NCBI RefSeq assembly: GCF_023061185.1
Contig: NZ_JAKGAK010000012.1
Span: 1-64,000, forward strand
DNA: 64,000 nt
From: Chromohalobacter beijerinckii
GTDB taxonomy: Bacteria > Pseudomonadota > Gammaproteobacteria > Pseudomonadales > Halomonadaceae
Direction: 5' to 3'
A model generated the notes under the pieces. The model saw only the letters and a list, made by a program, of their open reading frames with translations. It was not told the origin of the DNA and searched no databases. The number at the start of each line of letters is the position of its first letter. Positions within the stretch are counted from its first letter, which is position 1. Shown one piece after another: positions 46,773 to 57,579 of the stretch. Made by a program: the position numbers and the translations under genes.

Positions 46773-48359
46773 TTACTGCTCGACCACGAGATCCCCGAGA
46801 TACGGGAAGTTCATGACGTTCACCACGGGCTCGAGCTTGACGTTTTTCTTCGCCGCCCAAGCGAGGTCCTGCCAGTGCAACGGCATGAAGGCGGCGTCGT
46901 CATACAGCGCCTTCTCGACTGCTTGCAACATCTCGGCACGCTTGGCGCGGTCCGTCTCGACATTCGCCTGCGCCACTTTCTCGTCGAGCTCTGGGTTACA
47001 GTAGTTAGCCGCGTTGTACTGGCCGGCTCCCGTCTCGGGGTCCGGGCACTCGGTGAGATACTGGAACAAGTTGGCGGAATCCTCTGTATCGGCGTGCCAG
47101 CCGATCATCATGATATCCGCGGCGCGGTCGTCGAACTCTCCCCAATACTGAGCTTTGGGTAGCGTCTTGAGGTCCACGTCGATATTGATGCGCGACAACA
47201 TCGTGGCCACCGCTTGGGCGATTTTGGCGTCGTTCACATAGCGGTTGTTGGGCGCCATCATGGTGACCGAGAAGCCATCTTCGTAGCCGGCTTCCTTCAT
47301 CAGCTCCTTGGCTTTCTCGACGTCGTAGCGCGGTTCCAGGCTGTCGTTGTAACCGTCGTAGCCCTTGGGAGAGAGTTGCGCGGCGGGAGTCGCAAAGCCT
47401 TTCATCAACCGGTCGGCGATGGCCTGCTGATTCACTGCGTAGTTGAAGGCCTTGCGGACACGTGGATCCTCGAACGCTTCCACACGCTTCTGGTTGAGCT
47501 GCATGAGGATGATGCGAGTGCCAGACATGGTGGTCAGCTCAACATTCTTGTCGGCTCTGACGCGGTCCAGATCATTGGGCGGCACGGGCGCGATGAAATC
47601 GACATCACCGGACAGCAATGCCGACACACGCGTGGCGTTCTCGCCGATCGGCGTCAGTACGAGACGGTCGACATTGCCCGGGGAATCTTTGTCCCAGTAG
47701 TCATCGAAACGTTCGAACTCGACCTTCACCCCTTGCTGGCGATCCACGACTTCGTAAGGTCCCGTACCGGAAGAGTGGCGAGATGCGAAAGAATCGCCGT
47801 TCTTGACGATTTCATCCTTGGGGTCGCCGTCTTCCGTTTCGCCCGAGTAGTACTCGCTATCCATGGGAAAGATATAGGTCGCGAGGTTGAGAACGAGCGG
47901 GTAGGGCTTATGCGTCTTTATTTCGACGGTGTGCTCATCGATGGCCGTTGCCGAAGCGATGGGATCGAAGATCGCCTTGAAATCGGCACTACGCTTCAGA
48001 CGATTGATGGTCCAGACCACGTCCTCGGCAGTAAAGTCGTTACCGGTATGGAACTTGACGCCATCACGCAGCGTGAAGCGCATCGTCTTGTCGTCGATGC
48101 GTTCCCAGTCCGCCGCCAGGCGCGGTTCGAATTTGACATCTTTCGTCCAGCGCACGAGGGGATCGTGCGTCAGATGTGAAAGCTGCAGGATGCCACCGGA
48201 GAGCTGTTCATGGATGTCCAACGACACCGGGTCGGCATCGTAGGCCATACGCAATGTCACGGGGTCGCTATCGCTGGACGAATCTTGCGCCAGTGCGGGT
48301 AGGGGAAGCACGACGGAGGCGCCCAGCAGCGAAGCCAGGAGAGTCTTCTTATCGATCAT
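46773..48359 (-). CDS. dppA: Periplasmic peptide-binding protein of the ABC transporter
   Basis: The solute-binding component (SBP family 5). A signal peptide of about 24 residues ends ALA before QDSSSDSD. Family-5 motifs include LSHLTHDPLVRWT, the conserved RLAADWERIDDKTMRFTLRDGVKFH and GENATRVSALLSGDVDFIAPVP. The 528-residue length is normal. It is first in the operon dppA-B-C-D-F. Acidic residues are frequent, as expected for a periplasmic protein of a halophile. The ligand could be dipeptides, oligopeptides or another solute; glutathione is possible but not shown. Confidence 0.9.
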   Translation of the reverse strand: MIDKKTLLASLLGASVVLPLPALAQDSSSDSDPVTLRMAYDADPVSLDIHEQLSGGILQLSHLTHDPLVRWTKDVKFEPRLAADWERIDDKTMRFTLRDGVKFHTGNDFTAEDVVWTINRLKRSADFKAIFDPIASATAIDEHTVEIKTHKPYPLVLNLATYIFPMDSEYYSGETEDGDPKDEIVKNGDSFASRHSSGTGPYEVVDRQQGVKVEFERFDDYWDKDSPGNVDRLVLTPIGENATRVSALLSGDVDFIAPVPPNDLDRVRADKNVELTTMSGTRIILMQLNQKRVEAFEDPRVRKAFNYAVNQQAIADRLMKGFATPAAQLSPKGYDGYNDSLEPRYDVEKAKELMKEAGYEDGFSVTMMAPNNRYVNDAKIAQAVATMLSRINIDVDLKTLPKAQYWGEFDDRAADIMMIGWHADTEDSANLFQYLTECPDPETGAGQYNAANYCNPELDEKVAQANVETDRAKRAEMLQAVEKALYDDAAFMPLHWQDLAWAAKKNVKLEPVVNVMNFPYLGDLVVEQ

Positions 48360-48502
48360 GTTGAAGCCCTATTGTGTATTGTTATGCGACGAGAATCGTC
48401 AGCTTCAACATAAAGAGCTTTGCTGGCAGACGACAATCGAAATCTTGATGGTCGCCATTCGTTAGATGAATAACTCCGCTCCGGCGGCTTCTTCTGAGTA
48501 GC

Positions 48503-49135
48503 TTAGACGCGGTCGAAACGGTGAATGTGTGAGGCTTCGTCGAGTTGCGATACCGTGCACTCGAGATCGGTCACACAGCCATCGGACAAGCCGTAGACCC
48601 AGCCATGGACCGATAGGTTCTGGCCCCGCTGCCAAGCACGTTGCACAACCTTCGTGCGGCACAGGTTGGCAACTTGCGCGCGCACGTTGAGCTCGCACAT
48701 CCGGTCGACCTTTTCGTCGAACGATAGTGGCGCAAGAGCCTCGCGGTTGACGCTGTATAGCTCGCGTACGCTGTGCAGCCAATAATCGATCATGCCGTTG
48801 TCGCCATCGGAGATCGCGGCACGCACGCCACCACAACCATAATGGCCCACTACCATGATGTGCTCGACCTGCAACACATCAACCGCGAACTGCACTACCG
48901 ATAGCGCGTTCATGTCATTGTGGTACAGCAGGTTGGCCACATTGCGGTGCACGAACACTTCGCCCGGTGGCAAATCGATGATCTGGTTAGCGGGCACGCG
49001 GCTGTCCGAGCACCCGATCCACAGATAGTCGGGATTCTGCTGATGCGACAAGCGCTCGAAGAATTCCGGGTCACGCTCACTTACGCTGGCGGCCCATTGG
49101 CGATTCTGTTCCAACAGCTTCTTGATATCGCTCAT
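48503..49135 (-). CDS. can: Beta-class carbonic anhydrase
   Basis: The zinc enzyme interconverts CO2 and bicarbonate. Ligands and catalytic residues are in IGCSDSRVPAN and VVGHYGCGGV (Cys, Asp-Arg pair, His, Cys). The opening MSDIKKLLEQNRQWA is close to that of E. coli Can. ATG 49135 gives 210 residues; an upstream in-frame ATG at 49168 would add an unconserved stretch. The 144-base gap to the dppA start on its 3' side shows no further gene. Confidence 0.95.
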   Translation of the reverse strand: MSDIKKLLEQNRQWAASVSERDPEFFERLSHQQNPDYLWIGCSDSRVPANQIIDLPPGEVFVHRNVANLLYHNDMNALSVVQFAVDVLQVEHIMVVGHYGCGGVRAAISDGDNGMIDYWLHSVRELYSVNREALAPLSFDEKVDRMCELNVRAQVANLCRTKVVQRAWQRGQNLSVHGWVYGLSDGCVTDLECTVSQLDEASHIHRFDRV

Positions 49136-49264
49136 GTAAATCTCTTCATGCAGGGGGTATCCAAGCAACTTTTACCCCCTGTGCCACCAAGCGTCAATCT
49201 AGCCCCTCCCTGAGCGTTCGCCGGACTGTTATCATCTGCGTCATCGAAAAGTCAGGAGATCGAC

Positions 49265-50629
49265 GTGGCTCAGTACGATTACGACCTATTTGTCATCGGC
49301 GCGGGCTCCGGTGGAGTACGCGCCGCACGCACGGCGGCTGCTACAGGGGCGCGCGTCGCCATTGCCGAAGACCGCTATCTGGGTGGCACCTGTGTGAATG
49401 TCGGGTGTGTGCCTAAGAAGCTTTATTCCTATGCGGCGCATTTCCATGATGCCTTCGAGGATAGTGCCGGCTTCGGTTGGACGCTGCCCGAAGCACCGCG
49501 CTTTGACTGGGCGACGTTGCGCGACAACAAGGTCGAGGAGATCAAGCGCCTCAACGGTATCTACGGGCGTTTGCTCGAAGGTGCCAACGTCATGCTACTC
49601 AATGGTCGCGCTCGGATTACCGGGCCTCATAGCGTCGAGATCAACGGCGAGACGGTCTCCGCCGAAAAGATTCTGGTAGCGACCGGCGGCTGGCCCTGGG
49701 TTCCCGATATCGAGGGGGCGGAACATGCCGTGGATTCCAATCGCGTCTTCGATCTGGAAACCTTTCCCGAGCGCTTCCTGGTACTCGGCGGCGGTTACAT
49801 TGCGGTCGAGTTCGCCAGCATCTTCAACGGGCTCGGTAGCGATGCACACCTGGTTTATCGCGGCGAACTGTTCCTGCGCGGCTTCGATCGTGAAGTCCGT
49901 GAGTTCACCCGCGACGAGATGCAGAAGAAGGGCGTCAACCTGCACTTCGAGACCACCATCGAGCGTATCGAGCCGGTCGGCGATGCCTACCGCGTGAGCC
50001 TGACTAACGGCGAAACACTGGAAGTGGACGTCGTGCTGGCGGCCACCGGACGCCGCCCGAACCTAACCGGTCTGGGACTCGACGAGCTGGATATCGCGCT
50101 CAATCCCGATGGTACCGTGAAGGTCGACGAGCGTTATCAAACCTCAGAACCGTCGATCCTGGCGCTGGGCGACGTAACCGGTGGTCCCGAACTTACCCCT
50201 GTGGCGCTTGCCGAGGCCATGCATCTCGTTCAGCACCATTACGGGGATGCAACGCCGGGGCCCTTGGATTATCAGGACATCGCCACGGCAGTCTTCTGTC
50301 ACCCCAATATCGGCACAGTCGGTCTGAGCGAAGAAGAAGCGCGCGAGCAGTGCGAAGCTGGAGTGCGCATCTATCGCGCTGACTTCCGCCCCATGAAGCA
50401 CACGCTCTCAGGCAGTCAGGAACGTTGCCTGATGAAGTTAGTCGTTGATGACGCAACCGATCGTGTAGTCGGCGCTCACATGGTGGGCGACGATGCCGGC
50501 GAACTCATCCAGGGGATTGCCATCGCCGTGCGCGCACGCCTGACCAAGACCGACTTTGACGCCACGGTGGGCATTCATCCCACGAGTGCTGAAGAGTTCG
50601 TCACCATGCGCTCCTTGTCACGTCGCTAG
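49265..50629 (+). CDS. gor: Glutathione-disulfide reductase
   Basis: A FAD-dependent NADPH oxidoreductase that keeps glutathione reduced. FAD-binding is by [13 protein letters not shown], the redox disulfide by [18 protein letters not shown] binding by [17 protein letters not shown], and the C-terminal catalytic His-Glu by HPTSAEEFV. It starts at GTG 49265 behind AGGAGAT and has 454 residues. It diverges from the carbonic anhydrase gene. A strong hairpin follows it. Confidence 0.95.
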   Translation: MAQYDYDLFVIGAGSGGVRAARTAAATGARVAIAEDRYLGGTCVNVGCVPKKLYSYAAHFHDAFEDSAGFGWTLPEAPRFDWATLRDNKVEEIKRLNGIYGRLLEGANVMLLNGRARITGPHSVEINGETVSAEKILVATGGWPWVPDIEGAEHAVDSNRVFDLETFPERFLVLGGGYIAVEFASIFNGLGSDAHLVYRGELFLRGFDREVREFTRDEMQKKGVNLHFETTIERIEPVGDAYRVSLTNGETLEVDVVLAATGRRPNLTGLGLDELDIALNPDGTVKVDERYQTSEPSILALGDVTGGPELTPVALAEAMHLVQHHYGDATPGPLDYQDIATAVFCHPNIGTVGLSEEEAREQCEAGVRIYRADFRPMKHTLSGSQERCLMKLVVDDATDRVVGAHMVGDDAGELIQGIAIAVRARLTKTDFDATVGIHPTSAEEFVTMRSLSRR

Positions 50630-50651
50630 CGATGTGATGCAGTTTCGGATA

Positions 50652-50681
50652 GCAAACGGGCCACCTCGGTGGCCCGTTTGC
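50652..50681 (+). terminator. Perfect palindrome after gor
   Basis: GCAAACGGGCCACC at 50652-50665 and GGTGGCCCGTTTGC at 50668-50681 form a perfect 14-base stem with a 2-base centre, starting 23 bases after the gor stop. It lacks a clear T run beyond the stem's own TTT but is the obvious terminator candidate, and it isolates gor from the ectoine genes. Confidence 0.65.
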
Positions 50682-50780
50682 GTTGATACCCGACAACGAG
50701 GCCTCTTCACGCAATGCATGCATACGACTCATGATTGACTAAACTAAGAGCAGTCGGAGTTACATGAGCTCAGGATAGCG

Positions 50781-50812
50781 GCGCATTCCATATGCGCATA
50801 TCCAAGTATAAT
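50781..50812 (+). promoter_or_regulatory. Promoter element and inverted repeat upstream of ectA
   Basis: TATAAT at 50807-50812 is a perfect -10 hexamer about 95 bases before the ectA start. Where a -35 is expected lies the inverted repeat GCGCAT (50781-50786) / ATGCGC (50792-50797). No good -35 hexamer is visible, which suits an activated or alternative-sigma promoter. The gap 50682-50907 is AT-rich and non-coding. In C. salexigens several promoters upstream of ectA, including a stress-sigma one, have been described. Confidence 0.5.
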
Positions 50813-50907
50813 GTGTGTTTATGTGATTACGACATGACGATAACGACTTATTTGATCAATGCATAAGCCGCTGTTATTATTGCGAACACATTCGCCATTA
50901 GCGAAAA

Positions 50908-52778
<1,871 letters not shown>

Positions 52779-52847
52779 GCCGGAATGCATTGTTCGTTAG
52801 TTCACTAAGTTGTCATCGTCACATGCGTTACAGTGGACATTGGATGC

Positions 52848-52873
52848 GGCCCGCGAGATCGCGGGCCCTTTAT
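52848..52873 (+). terminator. Hairpin between ectB and ectC
   Basis: GGCCCGCG at 52848-52855 and CGCGGGCC at 52860-52867 form a perfect 8-base GC stem with a 4-base loop, followed by CTTTATT. It lies 70 bases after ectB and 25 bases before the ectC start. It has the form of an intrinsic terminator inside the operon, so it may attenuate ectC or set its dosage. Confidence 0.6.
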
Positions 52874-52897
52874 TGAGACCATAGAGGATTGCGCTAC

Positions 52898-53293
52898 ATG
52901 ATCGTCCGTAACCTGGAAGAGTGCCGCAAAACCGAGCGTTTCGTTGAAGCCGATAACGGCAACTGGGATAGCACGCGACTGGTGCTGGCCAACGATAACG
53001 TTGGCTTCTCGTTCAACATTACCCGTATTCATCCGGGCACTGAGACACACATTCATTACAAGCATCACTTCGAGGCGGTTTTCTGCTACGAAGGCGAAGG
53101 CGAAGTCGAAACGCTGGCCGATGGCAAGATCCATCCCATCAAGGCCGGCGACATGTACTTGCTCGACCAGCATGACGAGCACCTGCTGCGTGGCAAGGAA
53201 AAAGGCATCACCGTAGCATGCGTGTTCAATCCTGCCTTGACCGGCCGCGAAGTGCACCGCGAAGATGGCTCCTACGCGCCAGTCGACGAATAA
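52898..53293 (+). CDS. ectC: L-ectoine synthase
   Basis: EctC cyclises N-gamma-acetyl-diaminobutyrate to ectoine. It is a cupin: [20 protein letters not shown] and the later [10 protein letters not shown] supply metal- and substrate-binding residues. ATG 52898 gives 131 residues starting MIVRNLEE, the family start; the in-frame TTG at 52889 is unlikely. It is separated from ectB by a 119-base gap holding a hairpin. No ectD or aspartate kinase gene follows within the window. Confidence 0.97.
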   Translation: MIVRNLEECRKTERFVEADNGNWDSTRLVLANDNVGFSFNITRIHPGTETHIHYKHHFEAVFCYEGEGEVETLADGKIHPIKAGDMYLLDQHDEHLLRGKEKGITVACVFNPALTGREVHREDGSYAPVDE

Positions 53294-53316
53294 GCGCTAG
53301 CGTCTAGTATGTCCGC

Positions 53317-53350
53317 AAAACGCTGCCTTATCCGGCAGCGTTTTCTTTTT
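53317..53350 (+). terminator. Terminator after ectC
   Basis: AAAACGCTGCC at 53317-53327 pairs with GGCAGCGTTTT at 53334-53344 and is followed by CTTTTT. It starts 24 bases after the ectC stop and ends the ectoine operon. Confidence 0.88.
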
Positions 53351-53382
53351 GTGCGTGAGTGGGCGATGAAACCATCGAAGAC

Positions 53383-53421
53383 GCCGCTCAACACTATGAT
53401 GGGCCGCTCAACACTATGATG
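53383..53421 (+). repeat. Tandem 20-bp duplication downstream of ectC
   Basis: GCCGCTCAACACTATGATG occurs at 53383-53401 and again at 53403-53421, an exact tandem repeat with a 20-base period. It lies in the 338-base gap between ectC and the lipoprotein gene, which otherwise holds the ectC terminator and AT-rich sequence but no gene that I can support. Confidence 0.85.
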
Positions 53422-53466
53422 AATCGTGTTGGTGATTGTACCCATAAAGACAAACCCTCGAGTTCG

Positions 53467-53482
53467 CATAATATATATTATG
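53467..53482. promoter_or_regulatory. Perfect 16-bp AT palindrome upstream of the RimK-like cluster
   Basis: CATAATATATATTATG at 53467-53482 is perfectly self-complementary and sits in the most AT-rich stretch of the window, 150 bases before the lipoprotein gene. It may be a regulator site or part of the promoter region of the three-gene cluster downstream. Confidence 0.45.
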
Positions 53483-53631
53483 TTAAATTCTATATTTATC
53501 TTGTGCCAGTAATGGACATCCCAGCAACCAACTCCGTATGATCAAGCGCGATTTTGTTCAGGTGCCTGAGCCCCACGCCCTCTCGTTTCGTTTCAATGCG
53601 TTGCCAAGATGGCCCTAGACAGGAAAATGCT

Positions 53632-54465
53632 ATGCGCTCCCGCTCGTTATTTATTTCCGCTTTGTGTGTTGGTGTACTGACACTCGCAGGCTGTGCCGTA
53701 CCACAAGCGACACATCATACCGACGACTTGACCGAGACGGCTTTCAACCAACGTCTGGAGAGCCTAGAAAGTAATCTGGCGCTACGCTGCTCGACTCAAA
53801 CCGAGCTATTACGCGTTCAAGCCGAGCGTGCGCAGCGCATCGGTGACAATGTGCGGGCTAATGGCAAGCTGCTGCGTCATTTACGCGCCGATGTCGAGAA
53901 TATCGGCCAAGAACCTCGCGTAGTGACCACATGCCCCATCGAGCGCAGCGATACTGCCAGCAAGGAAATGCTGGGTCGCAATGAATGGGTTGGCTTCCCC
54001 ACGGTCGGCACCTACCTCAAGGCTCGTGTGGACTCCGGTGCTAATACATCCTCGCTCTCGGCGCATGAAGTGACGGAATTCGAACGCGATGGCGAAAGCT
54101 GGGTGCGTTTCAAGTTGGCACTCGAAGATGACGAGCCAGCCGTCGACGGTATACGTGATGACGCGATCGAGGCACCGGTGACACGCCGCGTCAAAATCAT
54201 TCAAGCTTCGGGGACCGACAGTCGCCCCGTGATCAGCCTGCTGATGACTCTGGGCCCCCTCAAGCAGCGCGTCGAGTTCACGCTCAACGACCGCTCGCAT
54301 CTCGATTACCCCGTCTTGCTGGGGCGGCGTTTCTTCATGGATATAGCGCTGATCGACGTCAGCCAGGCCTACATCCATCCGCGGCCGGAATTTCCCGGTG
54401 GCAAGAGCGCGTCAGAGGCGGAAAAGGATCAGCAAGACAACGATAGCGAGGAAGAAGCTCGCTGA
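53632..54465 (+). CDS. Retropepsin-like lipoprotein of the RimK-type cluster (ATP-dependent zinc protease family)
   Basis: The 277-residue product begins with a signal peptide and lipobox LTLAGC (Cys20), so it is an exported lipoprotein. A short helical linker is followed by a retropepsin-like domain with DSGANTSSLSAHEV near residue 136 (the DTGA-type aspartate motif) and LLGRRFFMDIALID near the end. Databases call the family ATP-dependent zinc protease, but the motifs point to an aspartic protease fold. The acidic tail ends EEEAR. ATG 53632 behind AGGAAAA was chosen because it yields the signal peptide. It is first in a three-gene set with 54544 and 56054. Confidence 0.85.
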   Translation: MRSRSLFISALCVGVLTLAGCAVPQATHHTDDLTETAFNQRLESLESNLALRCSTQTELLRVQAERAQRIGDNVRANGKLLRHLRADVENIGQEPRVVTTCPIERSDTASKEMLGRNEWVGFPTVGTYLKARVDSGANTSSLSAHEVTEFERDGESWVRFKLALEDDEPAVDGIRDDAIEAPVTRRVKIIQASGTDSRPVISLLMTLGPLKQRVEFTLNDRSHLDYPVLLGRRFFMDIALIDVSQAYIHPRPEFPGGKSASEAEKDQQDNDSEEEAR

Positions 54466-54543
54466 GTCGGCGCCCCATGGCGCATCTCGATAACCTCAAG
54501 TGGACGGCGTCACGGCGCGCCGCTTTGTCGACAAGGATAATGC

Positions 54544-56052
54544 ATGTCCCGAGTGCCCTTTTACCTCTTGGTCGGCGCCTTGCTGGTCATTGGTATCATC
54601 TTGACCATCTTCCGACATTTTCACTACGACGTTCCCTTCATGCCGGGCGAGCAACGCCAGATATGGGAAGTCGAGGCACAGGTCAACTTCGATGCCGAGA
54701 ACGGCCCCGTCAGAATCGATCTTGCCCTGCCCTCCAACCAGCCAGGCTTTCGTCTGCTGACGGAAAACACCGCCTCTTCGGGGTTCGGACTATCATATCT
54801 GCGTGACGACAAAGCACGCCATGCGCAGTGGGCAATCCGGCAAGCCAATGGGCCCCAGCAGCTTTATTACTCAGCGCAGTTGCTGGTGACCGATGGCGAG
54901 GAAGAGTTTCTGGCCGAACCTCCAGCATTGCAACGCGATATCGGCTGGGAGCGGCCCTACGATACCGCTGCGAGAGAAGTCATCGACCAGGCACATGAGC
55001 GCTCGGCGGATGCCTTCACGTTCACGCGTGAGTTGATCAAGGAGTTCACCGATCAACGCCAGGGGGAAAACGCTCGACTTCTGCTCTCTCAATACGAGCG
55101 CCCTGTCTTGCTGACCCGCTTACTCAATCAAGCCAATGTTCACGCTCGGATCGTCAATGGGCTGAGGCTGGAAGACGGCCGTCGTCGACAGTCGCTGACC
55201 CCGTGGCTGCAAGTGTTCGAAAATGAGAAATGGGTACTGATCAATCCCCGGACGGGCGAGCAAGGCAAGCCGGATGATCTCTTGCTGTGGGAGCGTCACG
55301 GCAATGCCGTGCTCGAAGTCCAGGGGGGCAGCGACTCTCGCGTGAGTTTCTCCATGTTGCGTCATAACGAGCCGGCATCGGTTGCGGTGCGCAATCAGTT
55401 TGCCGACGATACCCTGCTGAACTTCTCTATTCACAGCTTGCCCATCGAAGAACAGGCCCTTTTCAAGACGATCCTTTTGATTCCCATTGGGGCGCTGGTC
55501 GTCGTGCTGCTGCGCGTTCTCGTGGGGCTCGAGACCTCCGGTACTTTCATGCCGGTGTTGATCGCTCTGGCCTTCATCCAAACGACCTTGATCACCGGGT
55601 TGGTCGGTTTCCTGCTCGTCGTCGCCGTAGGCCTGGTGATTCGCAGCTATCTATCGCGACTCAATCTATTACTGGTGGCGCGAGTGTCGGCGGTGATCAT
55701 AACGGTCATCGCCATCATTTCGTTGTTCTCGGTCATGGCCTATCGCTTCGGCCTCAATGCGGGGCTGACCATCACCTTCTTCCCGATGATCATTCTCTCC
55801 TGGACCATCGAGCGGATGTCGATCCTATGGGAGGAAGAAGGCCCGAAAGAAGTCCTCAAGCAAGGATTCGGCAGCCTGCTGACTGCCGTGCTGGCCTATC
55901 TAGCCATGAACAATCCTTGGGTCCGCCACATCACCTTTAACTTCCTGGGCGTACAGCTGATTCTCATGGCCATGATTCTGCTGCTGGGGAATTATACCGG
56001 ATACCGTTTGCTGGAATTGCGACGCTTCCAGCCCCTGGCGAAGGATGACTGA
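54544..56052 (+). CDS. Inactive transglutaminase-like multi-pass membrane protein
   Basis: The 502-residue protein has an N-terminal membrane helix (about residues 4-24), a periplasmic region including a transglutaminase-like domain (about 150-260), and about seven further membrane helices in the C-terminal half from residue 310. In the transglutaminase-like part, where active enzymes have Cys, His-Ala-Trp and Asp-Pro, this sequence has no aligned Cys, TPW in place of HAW, and NPRTG in place of DPT. It fits the inactive-transglutaminase 7TM family found beside RimK-like ligases. It is probably co-transcribed with its neighbours; the next gene overlaps or abuts it. Confidence 0.85.
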   Translation: MSRVPFYLLVGALLVIGIILTIFRHFHYDVPFMPGEQRQIWEVEAQVNFDAENGPVRIDLALPSNQPGFRLLTENTASSGFGLSYLRDDKARHAQWAIRQANGPQQLYYSAQLLVTDGEEEFLAEPPALQRDIGWERPYDTAAREVIDQAHERSADAFTFTRELIKEFTDQRQGENARLLLSQYERPVLLTRLLNQANVHARIVNGLRLEDGRRRQSLTPWLQVFENEKWVLINPRTGEQGKPDDLLLWERHGNAVLEVQGGSDSRVSFSMLRHNEPASVAVRNQFADDTLLNFSIHSLPIEEQALFKTILLIPIGALVVVLLRVLVGLETSGTFMPVLIALAFIQTTLITGLVGFLLVVAVGLVIRSYLSRLNLLLVARVSAVIITVIAIISLFSVMAYRFGLNAGLTITFFPMIILSWTIERMSILWEEEGPKEVLKQGFGSLLTAVLAYLAMNNPWVRHITFNFLGVQLILMAMILLLGNYTGYRLLELRRFQPLAKDD

Positions 56053-56053
56053 T

Positions 56054-57016
56054 ATGTGGGCGACTCCAGCCAGGTTGCAGGCCAAGGGCGTCATTGGCAT
56101 GAACCGCCGTAACATACGCTACATCGGTCGTTATAACGATCGCCGGCTCTATCCTCTCGTCGACGACAAGCTGCAGACCAAGCTCCTGGCCAAGCACCAT
56201 GGAATTACTACGCCAGACTTGATCGGTACCGTGAGCACGCAATTCGACGTGAAGCACGTCGTCGAGATGGTGAAAGACGCACCAGGTTTCGTCATCAAAC
56301 CCGCCAAGGGCAGTGGCGGCAAGGGCATTCTCGTCGTCGAACGCCAACAGGATGGTGGTTACGTCAAGCCCAGTGGTGCGCGTATCGAACGGGTGGACCT
56401 GGAACGTCACGTTTCCAATATCCTGTCCGGGCTTTATTCACTGGGCGGCACGCCCGATGTCGCGGTTATCGAGTCCTTGATCGCCTTCGACGAAGTCTTC
56501 GCCGCGTATACCTACGAAGGCGTGCCCGATATCCGCGTCATTATTTTTCGCGGGTATCCAGTCATGGCGATGATGCGCCTTTCCACGGCGGCGTCGGATG
56601 GTAAGGCAAACCTGCACCAGGGCGCCGTCGGCGTAGGGCTCGACATCACCACGGGTGCGGCCTTGCGAGGCGTGCAGTTCAATCGCCCGCGCGAAGACCA
56701 TCCCGACACCGGCCACGGCCTGGCCTCCTTGTACGTTCCAGGTTGGGATGCCCTGCTCCACCTGGCAGCCAGCTGCTATGAAATGACCGGACTCGGTTAC
56801 TTGGGCACCGACATGGTGCTCGATCGCCACCACGGCCCAATGCTCCTCGAACTCAACGCACGCCCGGGGCTAGCCATTCAGATGGCCAATGGCGAAGGGT
56901 TAAGGCGGCGACTGGACCTGATCGAGAAGCAAGCCGAGACACGCTCGGTCGAAGCACGCGTCGCTTTCGCACAGCGGCATTTCGCGCGCGAGGGAGAGCT
57001 GGCCAGTTCCGCATGA
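56054..57016 (+). CDS. RimK-like ATP-grasp ligase (alpha-L-glutamate ligase-like)
   Basis: An ATP-grasp enzyme predicted to form an amide bond between a carboxylate and an amino acid. ATP-binding residues are in FVIKPAKGSGGKGILVV and magnesium-binding ones in LLELNARPGLAIQ. The family opening MNRRNIRYIGRYNDRRLYPLVDDK is present. I chose ATG 56054 because GAAGGA at 56040-56045 then has an 8-base spacing; ATG 56045 overlaps the previous stop by 8 bases. The product has 320 residues. It lacks the N-terminal pre-ATP-grasp domain of RimK. Substrate unknown. Confidence 0.87.
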   Translation: MWATPARLQAKGVIGMNRRNIRYIGRYNDRRLYPLVDDKLQTKLLAKHHGITTPDLIGTVSTQFDVKHVVEMVKDAPGFVIKPAKGSGGKGILVVERQQDGGYVKPSGARIERVDLERHVSNILSGLYSLGGTPDVAVIESLIAFDEVFAAYTYEGVPDIRVIIFRGYPVMAMMRLSTAASDGKANLHQGAVGVGLDITTGAALRGVQFNRPREDHPDTGHGLASLYVPGWDALLHLAASCYEMTGLGYLGTDMVLDRHHGPMLLELNARPGLAIQMANGEGLRRRLDLIEKQAETRSVEARVAFAQRHFAREGELASSA

Positions 57017-57100
57017 CCGGAGCGGAAGGCCGGGCACGTCTGGCCCCGCCCGGGGCAACGGCGTAGAATGCCCCGCACTACCGAGAACGATGGTGTTGCG

Positions 57101-57550
57101 ATGCTCGACTCCCATGCGCTACTGACTCAGGCGGAACGCCAGTGCCACAAGCACGGTGCGCGCTTCACTCCGATACGGCGACGTGTCTTGGAGATGATTG
57201 CCACCTCGCCAGGCGGTCTCAAAGCCTATGATCTGCTTGACCGTCTCGCTACGGAGCATGCCTCGGCGCGCCCCCCGACCGTCTATCGCGCGCTGGAGTT
57301 TCTCATTGAGCAAGGCCTGGTCCATCGCATCGAATCGCTCAACGCCTATGTTGCCTGCCCTTGTCCCGAGCATGCGCATGGCTTCCAACTACTGATATGC
57401 CGTTCGTGCGGTCGAGTGGAAGAACTGCACCTCGACGACGTCAACGAGCAGTTGACCCAGGTAGCTCGTCAACAAGGCTACCGTATCGAGCGACAAACCA
57501 TCGAACTGCTGGGCCTGTGTGCATCCTGCACCGAGCAAGCGTCCGCTTAA
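57101..57550 (+). CDS. zur: Fur family zinc uptake regulator
   Basis: The 149-residue protein has the Fur winged helix (FTPIRRRVLEMI, then RPPTVYRALEFLIEQGLVHR) and a metal-binding half with CPEHAHGF, CRSCGRVEEL and C-terminal CASC. The paired CXXC motifs and HAHGF pattern fit Zur, the zinc-responsive repressor, better than Fur. ATG 57101 begins MLDSHALLTQ; an upstream in-frame ATG at 57068 would give an unconserved start. No znuABC genes are in the window. hisI follows after 29 bases. Confidence 0.85.
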   Translation: MLDSHALLTQAERQCHKHGARFTPIRRRVLEMIATSPGGLKAYDLLDRLATEHASARPPTVYRALEFLIEQGLVHRIESLNAYVACPCPEHAHGFQLLICRSCGRVEELHLDDVNEQLTQVARQQGYRIERQTIELLGLCASCTEQASA

Positions 57551-57579
57551 CTCATCCAACGCCAAGACGACGACACGCC

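Noticed and set aside
46773-48179. Long plus-strand frame (about 320 residues) opposite the peptide-binding protein gene
   Set aside because: It is antisense to dppA, whose signal peptide and family motifs are clear; high GC keeps the opposite frame open.
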